A stretch of 64,000 bases of DNA from Deferribacter autotrophicus (GTDB lineage Bacteria; Chrysiogenota; Deferribacteres; Deferribacterales; Deferribacteraceae). The DNA is taken from contig NZ_VFJB01000001.1 in assembly GCF_008362905.1 (NCBI RefSeq), positions 124,001 through 188,000 of the forward strand, given 5' to 3'. Below, piece by piece: positions 26,808 through 36,584 of this stretch. The notes under the pieces were generated by a model. It was given only the letters and a program-made list of their open reading frames with translations. It did no database searches and was not told the DNA's origin. Each line of letters begins with the position of its first letter. Positions within the stretch are counted from its first letter, which is position 1. A program made the translations under genes and the position numbers.

Positions 26808-28610
26808 TCATTCTAAAAATGTTTTTAATATTCTACTTCTGGTTGGATGTCTAAGCTTCCTCAAAGCTTTAGCTTCAATCTGTCTAATTCTTTCTCTTGT
26901 AACATTAAATCTTCTACCAACCTCTTCAAGTGTATGGTCTGAATCACAATCTATCCCAAACCTGAGTCTTAATACACTTGCCTCCCTAGGAGTAAGAGTA
27001 TCCAATATTGTTCTCGTATGCTCTTTCAGCTTCTGATAAACTACTTCATCAAGAGGGTTTTTGGCAGATTGATCCTCAATAAAATCACCAAGACTGCTAT
27101 CTTCATCCTCACCAATAGGAGTCTCAAGAGACACTGGTTCTTTTGCTATTTTCAGTACTTTTTTCACCTTTTCTACAGGGATATCCATTTTTTCTGCAAT
27201 CTCTTCAGGAGTTGGTTCTTTTCCAAGCTCTACCTGCAACTGTCTTATAGTTCTAATCATTTTATTTATAGTTTCAATCATGTGTACCGGAATACGTATT
27301 GTTCTAGCTTGATCAGCTATAGCTCTTGTAATAGACTGTCTGATCCACCATGTAGCATAGGTGGAAAATTTATATCCTCTCCTGTACTCAAACTTCTCAA
27401 CAGCTTTCATCAAACCAATATTACCTTCCTGAATTAGATCAAGAAACTGTAATCCCCTGTTTGTATATTTTTTTGCAATACTTACAACAAGCCTCAGGTT
27501 TGCCTCAATAAGCTCTGATTTAGCTTTTTCTGCTTCATATTCTCCTTCTAACAAACTGTTATAAATAACTTCTAATTCGTTTTTAGTGAAACCAAGTTTT
27601 TTATAATAACTATCCAATTTACTTTTTAAATCTTCAAATTTTTCTCTTAATTTTTTCTTATCCTTTACATTAAAAGGAGATTCTTCAATTTTTTTAAATA
27701 CCTCTTCTTCACTTATTAAAGATACATCTTCAACATTTTTAATCCCTATAAGATTTAAAAATTTCATAATATCTTTTTCACAGTAGCTTATATCTTCATA
27801 AATTTCTTTTATCTCATTTGCTATCTGCATGATTTTCTTATAATTAACTTTAATCTCAATAAATTTTTCAGTAATTTCATCTACCGTCTTATTAATTTGA
27901 TCTTTAATACTTAAGATATTATCAATCGTAACGTTATCTGATTTCAATTTCTTTGTAAGTTTTATATTATGTTTAAGTTTTTCAGCAATATCTGTAAGTA
28001 CACCTATAAAATCTTCCTTAATCTGATTTTCTTTCTCATCTTTTAATATTTGTATTTCTTCTTCGTCCATATCCTCAAAATCAAGTTCTTCTTCGTAATC
28101 TATGTCTTCATCGATATCTATGATATCTTTCAATCTCATTGAACCATCTTTAATTTTTTCAGCCATTTCCATAATTTTTGCGGCTGTTGATGGAAACAAC
28201 AATACACTTCTTATAACTTTCTTCTGACCTTCTTCAATTCTCTTAGCAACCTCAACTTCTTCTTCTCTACTTAGCAAAGGGATATTTCCCATCTCTCTCA
28301 AATAAAGCCTAACAGGGTCATCTACCGCAACTCCCTCTTCAACTTTCTCAAATTCAAGTCCTTCGGCAAATTCTAATTCATCTTCATCTTCTTCTAAATC
28401 AATATCTGTTATAATAGCACCTTTTTTATTCTTAGTATCAATAACATCTATTTTAAGTTGTGCAAGTAGCATAAATATCTCATCTAAGAATTCAGGAGTT
28501 AAAACTTCTTGCGGGAGTGTCTCATTTATTTCATCTACTGTTAAAAAACCTTTTTCTTTTCCAAGTGCAATCAATTGCTTTACTTCTGGAATTTTAATTT
28601 TTTTACTCAT
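26808..28610 (-). CDS. rpoD: RNA polymerase primary sigma factor (sigma-70)
   Basis: A 600-residue housekeeping sigma factor. An acidic N-terminal region 1.1 and a non-conserved region (about 130-330) are followed by region 1.2/2 ([71 protein letters not shown]), region 3, and region 4 with the [34 protein letters not shown]. It overlaps dnaG by four bases, as in the classical macromolecular-synthesis operon. Confidence 0.97.
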   Translation of the reverse strand: MSKKIKIPEVKQLIALGKEKGFLTVDEINETLPQEVLTPEFLDEIFMLLAQLKIDVIDTKNKKGAIITDIDLEEDEDELEFAEGLEFEKVEEGVAVDDPVRLYLREMGNIPLLSREEEVEVAKRIEEGQKKVIRSVLLFPSTAAKIMEMAEKIKDGSMRLKDIIDIDEDIDYEEELDFEDMDEEEIQILKDEKENQIKEDFIGVLTDIAEKLKHNIKLTKKLKSDNVTIDNILSIKDQINKTVDEITEKFIEIKVNYKKIMQIANEIKEIYEDISYCEKDIMKFLNLIGIKNVEDVSLISEEEVFKKIEESPFNVKDKKKLREKFEDLKSKLDSYYKKLGFTKNELEVIYNSLLEGEYEAEKAKSELIEANLRLVVSIAKKYTNRGLQFLDLIQEGNIGLMKAVEKFEYRRGYKFSTYATWWIRQSITRAIADQARTIRIPVHMIETINKMIRTIRQLQVELGKEPTPEEIAEKMDIPVEKVKKVLKIAKEPVSLETPIGEDEDSSLGDFIEDQSAKNPLDEVVYQKLKEHTRTILDTLTPREASVLRLRFGIDCDSDHTLEEVGRRFNVTRERIRQIEAKALRKLRHPTRSRILKTFLE

Positions 28611-30328
28611 AAGGACTGAACCTCCAATAATCTCTTTTCATATTCCTTTTGTTTATTTATTATGTCATTAATTTCACTGAGAATTTTCATCTTTTCATGA
28701 TTATCTTTCGATTTCCCAAGCAACTGTTGTTTCTCTTTTTTTATCTTTTTCAAATAATTTATGCATATTTTATATTTATTTAAAAGAGCGCTATAATAAT
28801 CATCTTCGTAATTTTGCTCTTTCAAAAGCAATTCAGATAGAAAATCCCCCACTTCAGGGTCATTCACGAGAACGGAAATATTAACATTTTTATTTAAAAA
28901 TTCAACTACTTTTTTATATATTTTCTTCATATTCTCATCGAAAAAATAATCCTCATTTATATCATTAATTAGCTCAAGCAAAACATCTTCTGGCAAACTA
29001 AACAAAGATGATATGAAATCATACTCACATATGTATTTCACCTTTCTTTCACTTCTATTTAAGATTTTCTTTGCAAGAGAAAAATCAACCCCTTTTTTTA
29101 ATGAGTCATAATCAATATGAAATATATCTGAAATTTCCTTAAGATATATTTCCTTTAAATAATTATCTCGAATTAATGATACTTTCTTAGAAAGGTCTGC
29201 TAAATACTTAGATTTTAGATTATAATTATCTTTACACCTTTTTGCAACTTTATTTATAAACAACTTAAATAAATCCTTTTTATTCTTCTCTAAATTAATG
29301 AGAGCATCACTACCATTTTTCAATAAAAAAGTATCAGGATCTTCACCCTTTGGCAAAAAAAGCACATTGGGAACAAAACTATTTTTCAAAAAGACATCAA
29401 GAGACCTAATTGCTGCTTTTCGACCTGCTTCATCACCATCAAATAATAAAACAACCTCATCTGCATAACGTTTTAATATTGCAGCATGTTCTTCAGTAAG
29501 AGATGTCCCCATCGTGGAGACACAATTCCTAAAACCATACTCCCACATCCTAATTACATCAAAATACCCCTCTACAACATAAATTTTTCGTACTTCACCT
29601 TCTGTATAATTTTTTGCTCTATTCAGATTGTATAAAATCTTTCTTTTAGAAAAGATATCTGTCTCAGGAGAATTAATATATTTTGGTAAACTATCATCCA
29701 GTACCCTACCGGAAAAAGCTATAGTTTTACCAGTAAGACTGTGAATTGAAAAAAGAATGCGATTTCTCAATTTAAATGAATAAGAACCGTACCTCTCATA
29801 AAAAAGCCCTGACTTTATAATCACATCTCTATCATATTTTTTAAGCACCGTTTCTAGATTAATACCATCTCCAATAAAACCTATATCAAACTCATCAATT
29901 AAATCTAAACTCAACTTCCTTTTTTGAAGAAATTCCTTAACACGCTTATCTTTGGACAGTAAAATCTCTTTTTTAGCCAAAACACCTATTTCTTCGTGCA
30001 GAGAGTACAACTCGTTAACATAGGGTTTTATTTCCCCCATTTCGATATTTATTCCATATTTTTCAGCCAAAAACTTTACTGCATCAATAAAATCATAACC
30101 ATGGTATTTCATTACAAAACTGATAGCATTCCCAGAGGCACCACACCCAAAACAGTGAAAAACCCCTTTTTCTTCAGACACATAAAAAGAAGGTGTTTTC
30201 TCAGAATGAAAAGGGCACAATCCTCTATAATTCTTCCCTGTTTTTTTCAACTCTACATATTCAGAGATAAGGTCTAAAATATTTGCTTGCTCTAATATGG
30301 TTGAAATACTGCTTTCAGAAATTTTCAT
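28607..30328 (-). CDS. dnaG: DNA primase
   Basis: A 573-residue primase that makes RNA primers at the replication fork. It has the CHC2 zinc finger (Cys38, His41, Cys59, Cys62 in [14 protein letters not shown]...FHCFGCG), the TOPRIM domain ([26 protein letters not shown]) and a C-terminal helicase-binding region. It is upstream of rpoD and overlaps the small hydrolase gene. The C-terminal DnaB-binding part is poorly conserved, as is usual. Confidence 0.96.
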   Translation of the reverse strand: MKISESSISTILEQANILDLISEYVELKKTGKNYRGLCPFHSEKTPSFYVSEEKGVFHCFGCGASGNAISFVMKYHGYDFIDAVKFLAEKYGINIEMGEIKPYVNELYSLHEEIGVLAKKEILLSKDKRVKEFLQKRKLSLDLIDEFDIGFIGDGINLETVLKKYDRDVIIKSGLFYERYGSYSFKLRNRILFSIHSLTGKTIAFSGRVLDDSLPKYINSPETDIFSKRKILYNLNRAKNYTEGEVRKIYVVEGYFDVIRMWEYGFRNCVSTMGTSLTEEHAAILKRYADEVVLLFDGDEAGRKAAIRSLDVFLKNSFVPNVLFLPKGEDPDTFLLKNGSDALINLEKNKKDLFKLFINKVAKRCKDNYNLKSKYLADLSKKVSLIRDNYLKEIYLKEISDIFHIDYDSLKKGVDFSLAKKILNRSERKVKYICEYDFISSLFSLPEDVLLELINDINEDYFFDENMKKIYKKVVEFLNKNVNISVLVNDPEVGDFLSELLLKEQNYEDDYYSALLNKYKICINYLKKIKKEKQQLLGKSKDNHEKMKILSEINDIINKQKEYEKRLLEVQSL

Positions 30329-30881
30329 TTATCACAAATTCTTCAACAATTTTTTTAAATTCTTCATGTTTATCATAAAATGGTGCAAAACCAGCACCTT
30401 CAATGAGATGGAAAGATGTTCCATTCAACAATAGACCAAGCTTTAAACCATAATCCACTGGCACCAGTTTATTCTCATCACCATAAATAATATAAACTTT
30501 ACTATTATACACATCCATTTCAGGCAAAAATACCTTTTTATTTGTTAACATGGAATAATCAGCGTCAACTTTTAAAAATCTTTCCTCATCAATCCCTGAT
30601 AAATATAAATATTTTCTTTTCCAGTCATCATCCTTATGTACCCAGTTAAAGAACATATCAAAATCAAGATATGGCGAAATCAAAACTATTGCCTTATTGT
30701 TTAATTTTTTTATATTTTCAAGCAATGCAAAACATCCACTTCCCCATCCTACTATTAAATCAGCATAATTTATGTCGCAATCATAATAGACTTTAAAATA
30801 ATTTTTGAGAAATTTCATATATTCTTCATAAAGAGTATTTTTAAACAAAAAGTCCCCTAAAACCAAACAGTTGAATTTCAT
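30315..30881 (-). CDS. Small alpha/beta-hydrolase-like protein
   Basis: A 188-residue protein with a compact alpha/beta-hydrolase pattern: nucleophile elbow GWGSG (Ser48), an acid strand YIIYGDENKLVP, and IEGAGFAPF, where related enzymes have GAGHAPF with the catalytic His. The usual histidine is thus Phe, although His in the following DKHEEF might substitute. Size and motifs recall BioG/BioV-type pimeloyl esterases, but biotin neighbours are absent. The ATG at 30881 was chosen over a TTG nine bases upstream. Confidence 0.65.
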   Translation of the reverse strand: MKFNCLVLGDFLFKNTLYEEYMKFLKNYFKVYYDCDINYADLIVGWGSGCFALLENIKKLNNKAIVLISPYLDFDMFFNWVHKDDDWKRKYLYLSGIDEERFLKVDADYSMLTNKKVFLPEMDVYNSKVYIIYGDENKLVPVDYGLKLGLLLNGTSFHLIEGAGFAPFYDKHEEFKKIVEEFVINENF

Positions 30882-31043
30882 AATTCCCAACTAAACCTAT
30901 AAAATTAAAACATATAAAATTTAAAGTTAAAATTGTTTGATTAATACTTATTATTCAAGTTCATAATCTAAGCTGATTTTTGCAAATAACTTCATATTAA
31001 TATTTTATAGACAATAGCTAATTTTTCAATTAGTATTTTTTAC

Positions 31044-31988
31044 ATGTTAAAAATTGAAAACCTTAATGTTCAGTTAGAAAAAACAGATATTCATATCTTA
31101 AGAGATATAAACCTGCAAGTAAATAAAGGTGAACTCTTTGGTATTGCAGGTGAATCAGGTTCAGGTAAATCTGTCCTTGCAAAAACTATACTCGGATTGA
31201 TTAAGTATCCTTTAATTAAGAAAAGTGGAAAAATATTTTTTAAAGATAAAGAATTAAAATCTGATAAAGACTTTAATGAAATTAGAGGTAAGAAAATCTC
31301 CATGATTTTCCAGAATCCAACAGCATCTTTAAACCCTGTGCTAACAATTGGTGAACAACTAATCGAAACGATAAAGTTGCACAAAAAGTGTGATGAAAAA
31401 ACTGCTCGCAAAATTGCTATAAACTTATTACGAAAAGTGGAAATTGATTTCCCTGAAGAAAGACTTAAGAGCTATCCTTTTAATTTGAGTGGAGGAATGA
31501 ATCAAAGGGTTATGATTGCCCTATCCCTTGCAAGTGACCCAGAAGTATTGATTGCAGATGAGCCTACCACAGCCCTTGATGTAACCACTCAAACAAAAAT
31601 TATAAATCTGCTTCTAAAACTAAAAGAAGAGAAAGGATTAACCATCATTTTTATATCCCACGACTTATCCCTTCTGGAAATGATAACAGATAAAATACTC
31701 ATAATGTATGCTGGAGAAACAATGGAGCTCATTACCAAATCTGATTTACAAGACGGCAAAATAAAGCACCCATACACATATGCACTTAAAAAGAGCGTTC
31801 CTGATATTGAGCATAAAGAAGAATATCTCTACTCAATACCTGGAACAATTGAACAAAACAGCAAATCATATGACAACGCATGTATTTTTTACAAAAGATG
31901 TGACAGAAAAAGAGAAATATGCACTAAACAGAAACCACAATTTAAAAACAATTTAAAATGCTTTAACCCTTTAATTAGTTACTGCTGA
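31044..31988 (+). CDS. ABC transporter ATP-binding protein (OppD/DppD type)
   Basis: A 314-residue ABC ATPase for di/oligopeptide or nickel import. Walker A GESGSGKS (36-43), signature LSGGMNQR, Walker B VLIADEPTTALD and H-loop FISHD are intact. The C-terminal oligopeptide domain with cysteines (CIFYKRCDRKREIC) is also present. It stands alone on the plus strand, with no permease or OppF partner in this window, so the partners must lie elsewhere or the gene is a remnant. No clear Shine-Dalgarno. Confidence 0.87.
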   Translation: MLKIENLNVQLEKTDIHILRDINLQVNKGELFGIAGESGSGKSVLAKTILGLIKYPLIKKSGKIFFKDKELKSDKDFNEIRGKKISMIFQNPTASLNPVLTIGEQLIETIKLHKKCDEKTARKIAINLLRKVEIDFPEERLKSYPFNLSGGMNQRVMIALSLASDPEVLIADEPTTALDVTTQTKIINLLLKLKEEKGLTIIFISHDLSLLEMITDKILIMYAGETMELITKSDLQDGKIKHPYTYALKKSVPDIEHKEEYLYSIPGTIEQNSKSYDNACIFYKRCDRKREICTKQKPQFKNNLKCFNPLISYC

Positions 31989-32050
31989 AAAAGTGTATTT
32001 TATTGATAAATGGAAAATTATTCATTTGTGATATTTGCAAAGATGATACT

Positions 32051-32072
32051 TAAAGGGGGCAAGCCCCCTTTA
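32051..32072. repeat. Strong GC hairpin
   Basis: Perfect 10-bp stem TAAAGGGGGC/GCCCCCTTTA with a 2-base loop, 63 bases after the ABC ATPase stop. There is no T-run on either side, so it is not a typical terminator. It could be a transcript-end stabiliser or a dispersed repeat. Confidence 0.6.
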
Positions 32073-32174
32073 AACCCCCGAAAAGGTTTAGAGTTTACAA
32101 TAAATTATATAAGATAACAGATTTTAGTGATTGATGGATAACAATCAGTATAATAAGGAAAAACATATTAACTA

Positions 32175-32310
32175 TTAATTAGTTGCCACTTTTTCAACAC
32201 GTGTAATAGTATGGCACACATTCTAATTTTGAACAATAAAACCTGAATTATCCGCAATCAATATATCACTCAAATGCTTTATTACACGTGTTCAGTGGCA
32301 ACTAATTAGT
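32175..32310. repeat. MITE-like inverted-repeat element
   Basis: Arms at 32175-32208 and 32280-32310 are inverted copies sharing TAATTAGTTGCCAC and AACACGTGTAATA, differing by a short indel in the centre. They enclose about 70 AT-rich bases. No coding capacity. It looks like a miniature mobile element or solo IS ends. The rest of the 31989-32408 gap holds only the GC hairpin and nothing else recognisable. Confidence 0.55.
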
Positions 32311-32408
32311 CATCGTTAAAAATTCTTCAAACAAAACTTAAATGCTGCGCCATTTGCCCTTAAAAAACAAGATTGTAAGAGTTAGCAAAGAATTTCATTA
32401 TAATTTTT

Positions 32409-33092
32409 TTAATTGTATAATTGAACTCCGTTTATATCCCCCATTTTTAGTACACTTGTCACATCAAAACCAGCTTTTTTTATCTCTTCCACGCACAATT
32501 CTATATTCTTTTCATCTCCATTAATCCTCAAAACAAGATCTCTCAAACCAGGTTTCTCTTTTATATAAAATGTTGCAAGGCTTATAATATTTAAACTAAA
32601 CTGTTTAACAATTTTTGCCAGTTCAGCAATTGCTCCCGGTTTATCTTCTACAAGGATATTTATTCTTACTCCTTTTTCCCTTATCCCCATTGCTTCAACA
32701 AATACATCAAAAACATCCACAGCTGTAATCAACCCAACAAGCTTCCCCTTATCATTTACCACAGGTAATCCGCCAAACCTTTTGTCACGTAAAATAATGG
32801 CTGCTTTCTCAATGGGATCTTCCGGTCTTACCGTGATTACATCTGTCGTCATGGCATCTTTCACTTCATATTTTGCCAAGGCATTATGAAGCTCGTAGAT
32901 ATCAAGAGTGCTTGCCTTCGAAGGGGAAAAGTCCTTTATATCTTTTTCAGTAATAATACCAACAAGTTTTTCACCATCCAAAACCGGCAGTCTTCTAAAA
33001 CCATGCTCTCTCATCAAATGTAGCGCATCTAAAATCGTATCGTTTTTATTTACAACCACAACGTCTTTTTTCATCCAATCTTTTACAAACAT
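32409..33092 (-). CDS. CBS-CBS-ACT regulatory protein (AcuB-like)
   Basis: A 227-residue protein with two CBS motifs (about 1-60, WMKKDVVVVNKNDTILDALHLMREHGFRRLPVLD, and 75-130, MTTDVITVRPEDPIEKAAIILRDKRFGGLPVV), then an ACT-like domain (about 143-220, RINILVEDKPGAIAELAKIVKQF). Members bind adenine nucleotides and small ligands; AcuB-like proteins are linked to acetoin or central metabolism, unproven here. GAGGAG precedes the ATG. Monocistronic. Confidence 0.87.
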   Translation of the reverse strand: MFVKDWMKKDVVVVNKNDTILDALHLMREHGFRRLPVLDGEKLVGIITEKDIKDFSPSKASTLDIYELHNALAKYEVKDAMTTDVITVRPEDPIEKAAIILRDKRFGGLPVVNDKGKLVGLITAVDVFDVFVEAMGIREKGVRINILVEDKPGAIAELAKIVKQFSLNIISLATFYIKEKPGLRDLVLRINGDEKNIELCVEEIKKAGFDVTSVLKMGDINGVQLYN

Positions 33093-33225
33093 AACTACTC
33101 TCCTCTAAAAATTCTTTTCGCACTCAATAATAGAGAAGCAATCTTTATTAAAAACTCAATTTTTCCCCGCATTTACTCATAAAGTTTGTAAAAACTCAAA
33201 AAACTTACTTACTTATTTATAAAAA

Positions 33226-33268
33226 AATTTTTATTTTAAATAGTTAGCCTGTTGTAAAGCTAACTATT
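33226..33268 (-). terminator. Probable terminator of the liv-ligase operon
   Basis: On the minus strand, a 10-bp stem AATAGTTAGC/GCTAACTATT (33239-33248 and 33259-33268) with a 10-base loop is followed about ten bases later by seven T. It starts four bases after the PaaK-like gene. Confidence 0.6.
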
Positions 33269-33272
33269 CTAT

Positions 33273-34430
33273 TTACCTCTTCTTTAGATATTCACGGTTA
33301 TCTATAATCTCGTTTTCTTTTATTTTTTCATCTATTATAACATCTTTTAAGCTCACCTTAAATACATCTTTAAACTTTTTATGAATGTCTTTTACATTAC
33401 TGTTTACTCTCAAAATTAAATAATCAAATTTCTCTTCATCTGAATTTACTTCAAGCCTTCCAGCAATGGAATTTGCACTACAAAATTCATCAAACTGCCA
33501 TTTGTGAATAAAAACTCCTTTCACTTTTACTGAAGAATCGGTTCTTCCGAATATACCTAATATTCTTATACTTTCTCTTTCACATTTACATTCACTCAAA
33601 ATATATTTAGACAAATCACCTGTCCCATACCTGATAAGAGGAAATTTTTCATTTAATAAAGTAACAATCACTTCCCCCAATTCCCCTTCTTTCACATTCT
33701 CAGTATGGTCGACACTCAAAAACTCCACAAACAGCTCGTCATCTATATGCATCCCATCCTTATATTCACACTCCGTTGCAATCAATCCCACTTCAGCAGT
33801 TCCATACCCTTGATAAATTTCAATATTATACTTTTCAGCCAGTTCTTTTCGCTCTTCTTCCGTAATTTTTTCAGCAATTAAATATGCCTTTAATAGAGAA
33901 TTTCTATCACCTAAATTCTCTAAAACTTTTTTCAAAAATGTTTTTGTCCCGATAAAAGCAGTAGCCTTTGTCCTAACCACTAAATCAGCACATTTTTCAC
34001 TGCTAACAGGCCCCACAGGAATAACAGTGGCTCCAATCTTTTCAGCAGCCTCCTCAAACATTTCACCTGCAGGAGTCAAATGATATGCAAAAGTATTAAT
34101 CACAACATCACAGGCACCAAAGCTTGATATCTCTAACGCTTTATAAAATCTGTACTGACAGTATTTATCGAATAAAAAATTGAAAATTCCACCCGGAGAT
34201 TCAAAAATTTTGTGCGGACACACTTCAAAAAGTTTTAAATAACTATCTATATCTTTCGACAAATCTGCTAAATCTTTTCTGCCAATTATCTTTATCTTTT
34301 TAAAGTCCTCATAATCTTTGATATCATCCACAGACAGCCCTGATCTTTTCAACTGATATTGAATAAAAGGATGATTTCTATTCTTTTTTAAAAAAGATAA
34401 AACTTTTGAAAACTGTTTTAAGAGAGCCAC
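33273..34430 (-). CDS. PaaK-like AMP-forming acyl/aryl-CoA ligase
   Basis: A 385-residue member of the phenylacetate-CoA ligase family of adenylate-forming enzymes. YQGYGTAEVGLIATEC and IRYGTGDLSKYI are the family motifs; a glycine-rich ATP loop is weak (FESPGGIF). It is shorter than typical PaaK (about 430). The start is GTG at 34430 with AAGGAG seven bases upstream, overlapping livF by 13 bases. Being the last gene of a Liv-type ABC operon suggests it activates the imported acid. Confidence 0.75.
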   Translation of the reverse strand: MALLKQFSKVLSFLKKNRNHPFIQYQLKRSGLSVDDIKDYEDFKKIKIIGRKDLADLSKDIDSYLKLFEVCPHKIFESPGGIFNFLFDKYCQYRFYKALEISSFGACDVVINTFAYHLTPAGEMFEEAAEKIGATVIPVGPVSSEKCADLVVRTKATAFIGTKTFLKKVLENLGDRNSLLKAYLIAEKITEEERKELAEKYNIEIYQGYGTAEVGLIATECEYKDGMHIDDELFVEFLSVDHTENVKEGELGEVIVTLLNEKFPLIRYGTGDLSKYILSECKCERESIRILGIFGRTDSSVKVKGVFIHKWQFDEFCSANSIAGRLEVNSDEEKFDYLILRVNSNVKDIHKKFKDVFKVSLKDVIIDEKIKENEIIDNREYLKKR

Positions 34431-35200
34431 CTTTTTCTCCTTCTATAATGTTTTACATCCCTAAAACTCTTTCTACTACCCAGCCCCAAATAAAATTCTT
34501 TCACATCATCATTCTCTATTAATTCCGCAGCACTTCCTTCAAGCACAATCTTACCATTTTCCATAATATACCCGTAATTAGATACGGACAACGCCATATT
34601 GGCATTTTGCTCCACAAGCAATATGGTTGTCCCCTCTTCCTTGTTGAGTTTTTCAATAATTTTAAAGATCTCTTTAACCAGTAACGGACTAAGCCCCAAC
34701 GACGGTTCATCCATCAAAATAAGCTTCGGTTTCGCCATCAAAGCTCTACCGATGGCAATCATTTGCTGCTCCCCCCCACTCATATATCCGGCAAGCTGTT
34801 TTCTGCGCTCTTTCAATCTTGGGAAATAAGTGTATACTCTTTCTATTAAATCTTTTATTTCAGCATTTTTCCTTGTATAAGCACCGGCTATTAGATTCTC
34901 TTCAACCGTCAAATCTTTAAAAACTCTCCTACCTTCCATTACCTGAAATATACCCATCTTCACAATCTCGGCAGCATCTTTTCTATCAATCCTTTCACCG
35001 TCAAAAATTATCTCTCCATCAGTAATTTCCCCGTTATCAGGCCTTAAAAGCCCCGATATGGCTTTCAATGTAGTGGATTTACCTGCACCGTTTGAGCCAA
35101 GGAGGGAAGTAATACTCCCCTCCTTTACCTCTAAAGATAAACCTTTTAAAACAAGTATGACATCATTGTAAACTACTTCAATATTATTTACCTTAAGCAT
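34418..35200 (-). CDS. livF: Branched-chain amino acid-type ABC ATPase LivF
   Basis: A 260-residue ABC ATPase of the LivF subfamily: Walker A LLGSNGAGKST, signature MSGGEQQM, Walker B LILMDEPSLGLSP, H-loop LLVEQN. It forms the heterodimeric motor with LivG. Its ATG overlaps the livK stop (TAATG). The C-terminal tail (KHYRRRKRWLS) is unusually basic. Confidence 0.93.
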   Translation of the reverse strand: MLKVNNIEVVYNDVILVLKGLSLEVKEGSITSLLGSNGAGKSTTLKAISGLLRPDNGEITDGEIIFDGERIDRKDAAEIVKMGIFQVMEGRRVFKDLTVEENLIAGAYTRKNAEIKDLIERVYTYFPRLKERRKQLAGYMSGGEQQMIAIGRALMAKPKLILMDEPSLGLSPLLVKEIFKIIEKLNKEEGTTILLVEQNANMALSVSNYGYIMENGKIVLEGSAAELIENDDVKEFYLGLGSRKSFRDVKHYRRRKRWLS

Positions 35201-36342
35201 TACTCCACCGAAATATAATCAGTAATTGGCTTCATTTGCCCATTATTAATTCTATAAATTTTAAGTGCTCTCACACCCTTATGACTTGTGCTTGTAAATG
35301 TCACTGGTGCAGTAAGTCCCATTGTATCAAAATCTTTCATGGACTCATAAACCTTCTTCAAATTTTCCCCTTTGTAATTTTTATTAGCCATTTTCAACCC
35401 GGAAAGCATCACATACATACTGCTGAAACCTTGAATGTAGTTAATCTTTCTATAAGTCACATCCGGATGATATTTTTTATTTAATTCATGAAGAAACTTT
35501 ATCCCTTTCACATCGGTATCAGTCCATAAAGCAAAAGGGTTTGTAGCCATAAAACCTTCGGCAGCATCCTGGGCAAGCTTTATAAGAGTTTTGCCAAAAG
35601 TCCAGTTAAAACCTATAAATTTCGTTTTTATTCCAAGCTTTTTTGCATCTTTTAAAATTGTAGATGTCGCCATATACGTTTCCTGCACCAAAGCATATTC
35701 CGGATCATGTTTTGCCATATTCAACAATTGGCTTGTAGCATCAAGGGATTTAAGCCCCACCACTTCTTTATCCACCACTTTCACACCAATCTCTTTGGCA
35801 TAGTTTTCACCATCTGGAAAAAACGGAGATCTACCAAATCCCGTATCATTATAAATAAAAGCCACCGTCTTCTTCACACCATTTTGTTTAATATATTTTA
35901 ATGCAATACGTGCCTGATCAGAATATGTAACTCCCACTAAAAAGTTATAAGGGTTTTTCTTTGCATCAGTTAAATGCTCAGAATATGAAGCGCTGAAATA
36001 AGGTATCTTGTCTTTTTTTATAAATTTTGTTAGAGCTTCCGTATCGCCTGTACCCCAACCATGAATAGCTACGACTTTTTCCCTTTTAAACTTTTTGTAA
36101 GCTGATATAGCTTGAGGAATTTTGTATCCATAATCTATCAATATCAGTTTAATTTTATCACCATTTAATCCACCATTTTCATTAAACCATCTCACACAAT
36201 CTTTAACGCCATCTGCATACGCTTTACCCACATCAGCAGTAGGGCCAGTCAAATCCACCAAAGCACCTATTTTCACCTCTTTGGCATAACTTAAACTCAC
36301 AAACAGCACAAAAGTTAAAAATATGACAAAAAACCTTTTCAT
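35200..36342 (-). CDS. livK: Liv-type periplasmic substrate-binding protein
   Basis: A 380-residue type-I periplasmic binding protein (Peripla_BP_6). Signal peptide MKRFFVIFLTFVLFVSLSYA, then KEVKIGALVDLTGPTADVGKAYADGVKDCVRWFNENGG, the family N-terminus. Members bind amino acids, amides or aromatic and fatty acids; ligases in the operon favour a carboxylic acid. GGAGGATGTC precedes the ATG, so the TTG nine codons upstream was rejected. An IS element separates it from livM. Confidence 0.92.
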   Translation of the reverse strand: MKRFFVIFLTFVLFVSLSYAKEVKIGALVDLTGPTADVGKAYADGVKDCVRWFNENGGLNGDKIKLILIDYGYKIPQAISAYKKFKREKVVAIHGWGTGDTEALTKFIKKDKIPYFSASYSEHLTDAKKNPYNFLVGVTYSDQARIALKYIKQNGVKKTVAFIYNDTGFGRSPFFPDGENYAKEIGVKVVDKEVVGLKSLDATSQLLNMAKHDPEYALVQETYMATSTILKDAKKLGIKTKFIGFNWTFGKTLIKLAQDAAEGFMATNPFALWTDTDVKGIKFLHELNKKYHPDVTYRKINYIQGFSSMYVMLSGLKMANKNYKGENLKKVYESMKDFDTMGLTAPVTFTSTSHKGVRALKIYRINNGQMKPITDYISVE

Positions 36343-36363
36343 GACATCCTCCACACTATATTT

Positions 36364-36389
36364 AAGCAACCATAAAGGTTGCTTTTTTT
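36364..36389 (+). terminator. Hairpin with T-run in the livK leader (plus orientation)
   Basis: Stem AAGCAACC/GGTTGCTT with loop ATAAA and five T on the plus strand. Read as minus-strand RNA it is a hairpin in the livK 5' leader preceded by A residues. It would stop transcription coming antisense into livK. Confidence 0.5.
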
Positions 36390-36492
36390 AACGCTCTACG
36401 TTCTCAACGACAACACGCCGGTCGCTGGCGTCATCCTAATTTTTGTAAAAACTCTTTTTTTATAAGCGAGAAGAAAAACATTTTTCGGGTTT

Positions 36493-36536
36493 AAGTTCCC
36501 ATAAAACCGCCATGGACGGCGGTTTTAGAGGAACTT
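36493..36536. repeat. Composite hairpin upstream of livK
   Basis: Inner stem AAAACCGCC/GGCGGTTTT and outer stem AAGTTCC/GGAACTT form one long hairpin. A further stem TGGCAC/GTGCCA (36546-36562) lies next to the IS end. No T-run follows on either strand. The 36343-36561 gap holds these structures and a small GC hairpin near 36413-36431, but no gene. Confidence 0.55.
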
Positions 36537-36584
36537 GCCTCGCAGTGGCACCGGACGTGCCATGAGAATGTTCCGTGTTAATTG

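Noticed and set aside
27018-27437. Plus-strand frame inside rpoD
   Set aside because: Antisense shadow of conserved sigma-factor sequence.
31984-31996. Part of the MITE arm near the end of the ABC ATPase
   Set aside because: CACTTTTTCA matches by ten bases only, which is likely chance in AT-rich sequence.
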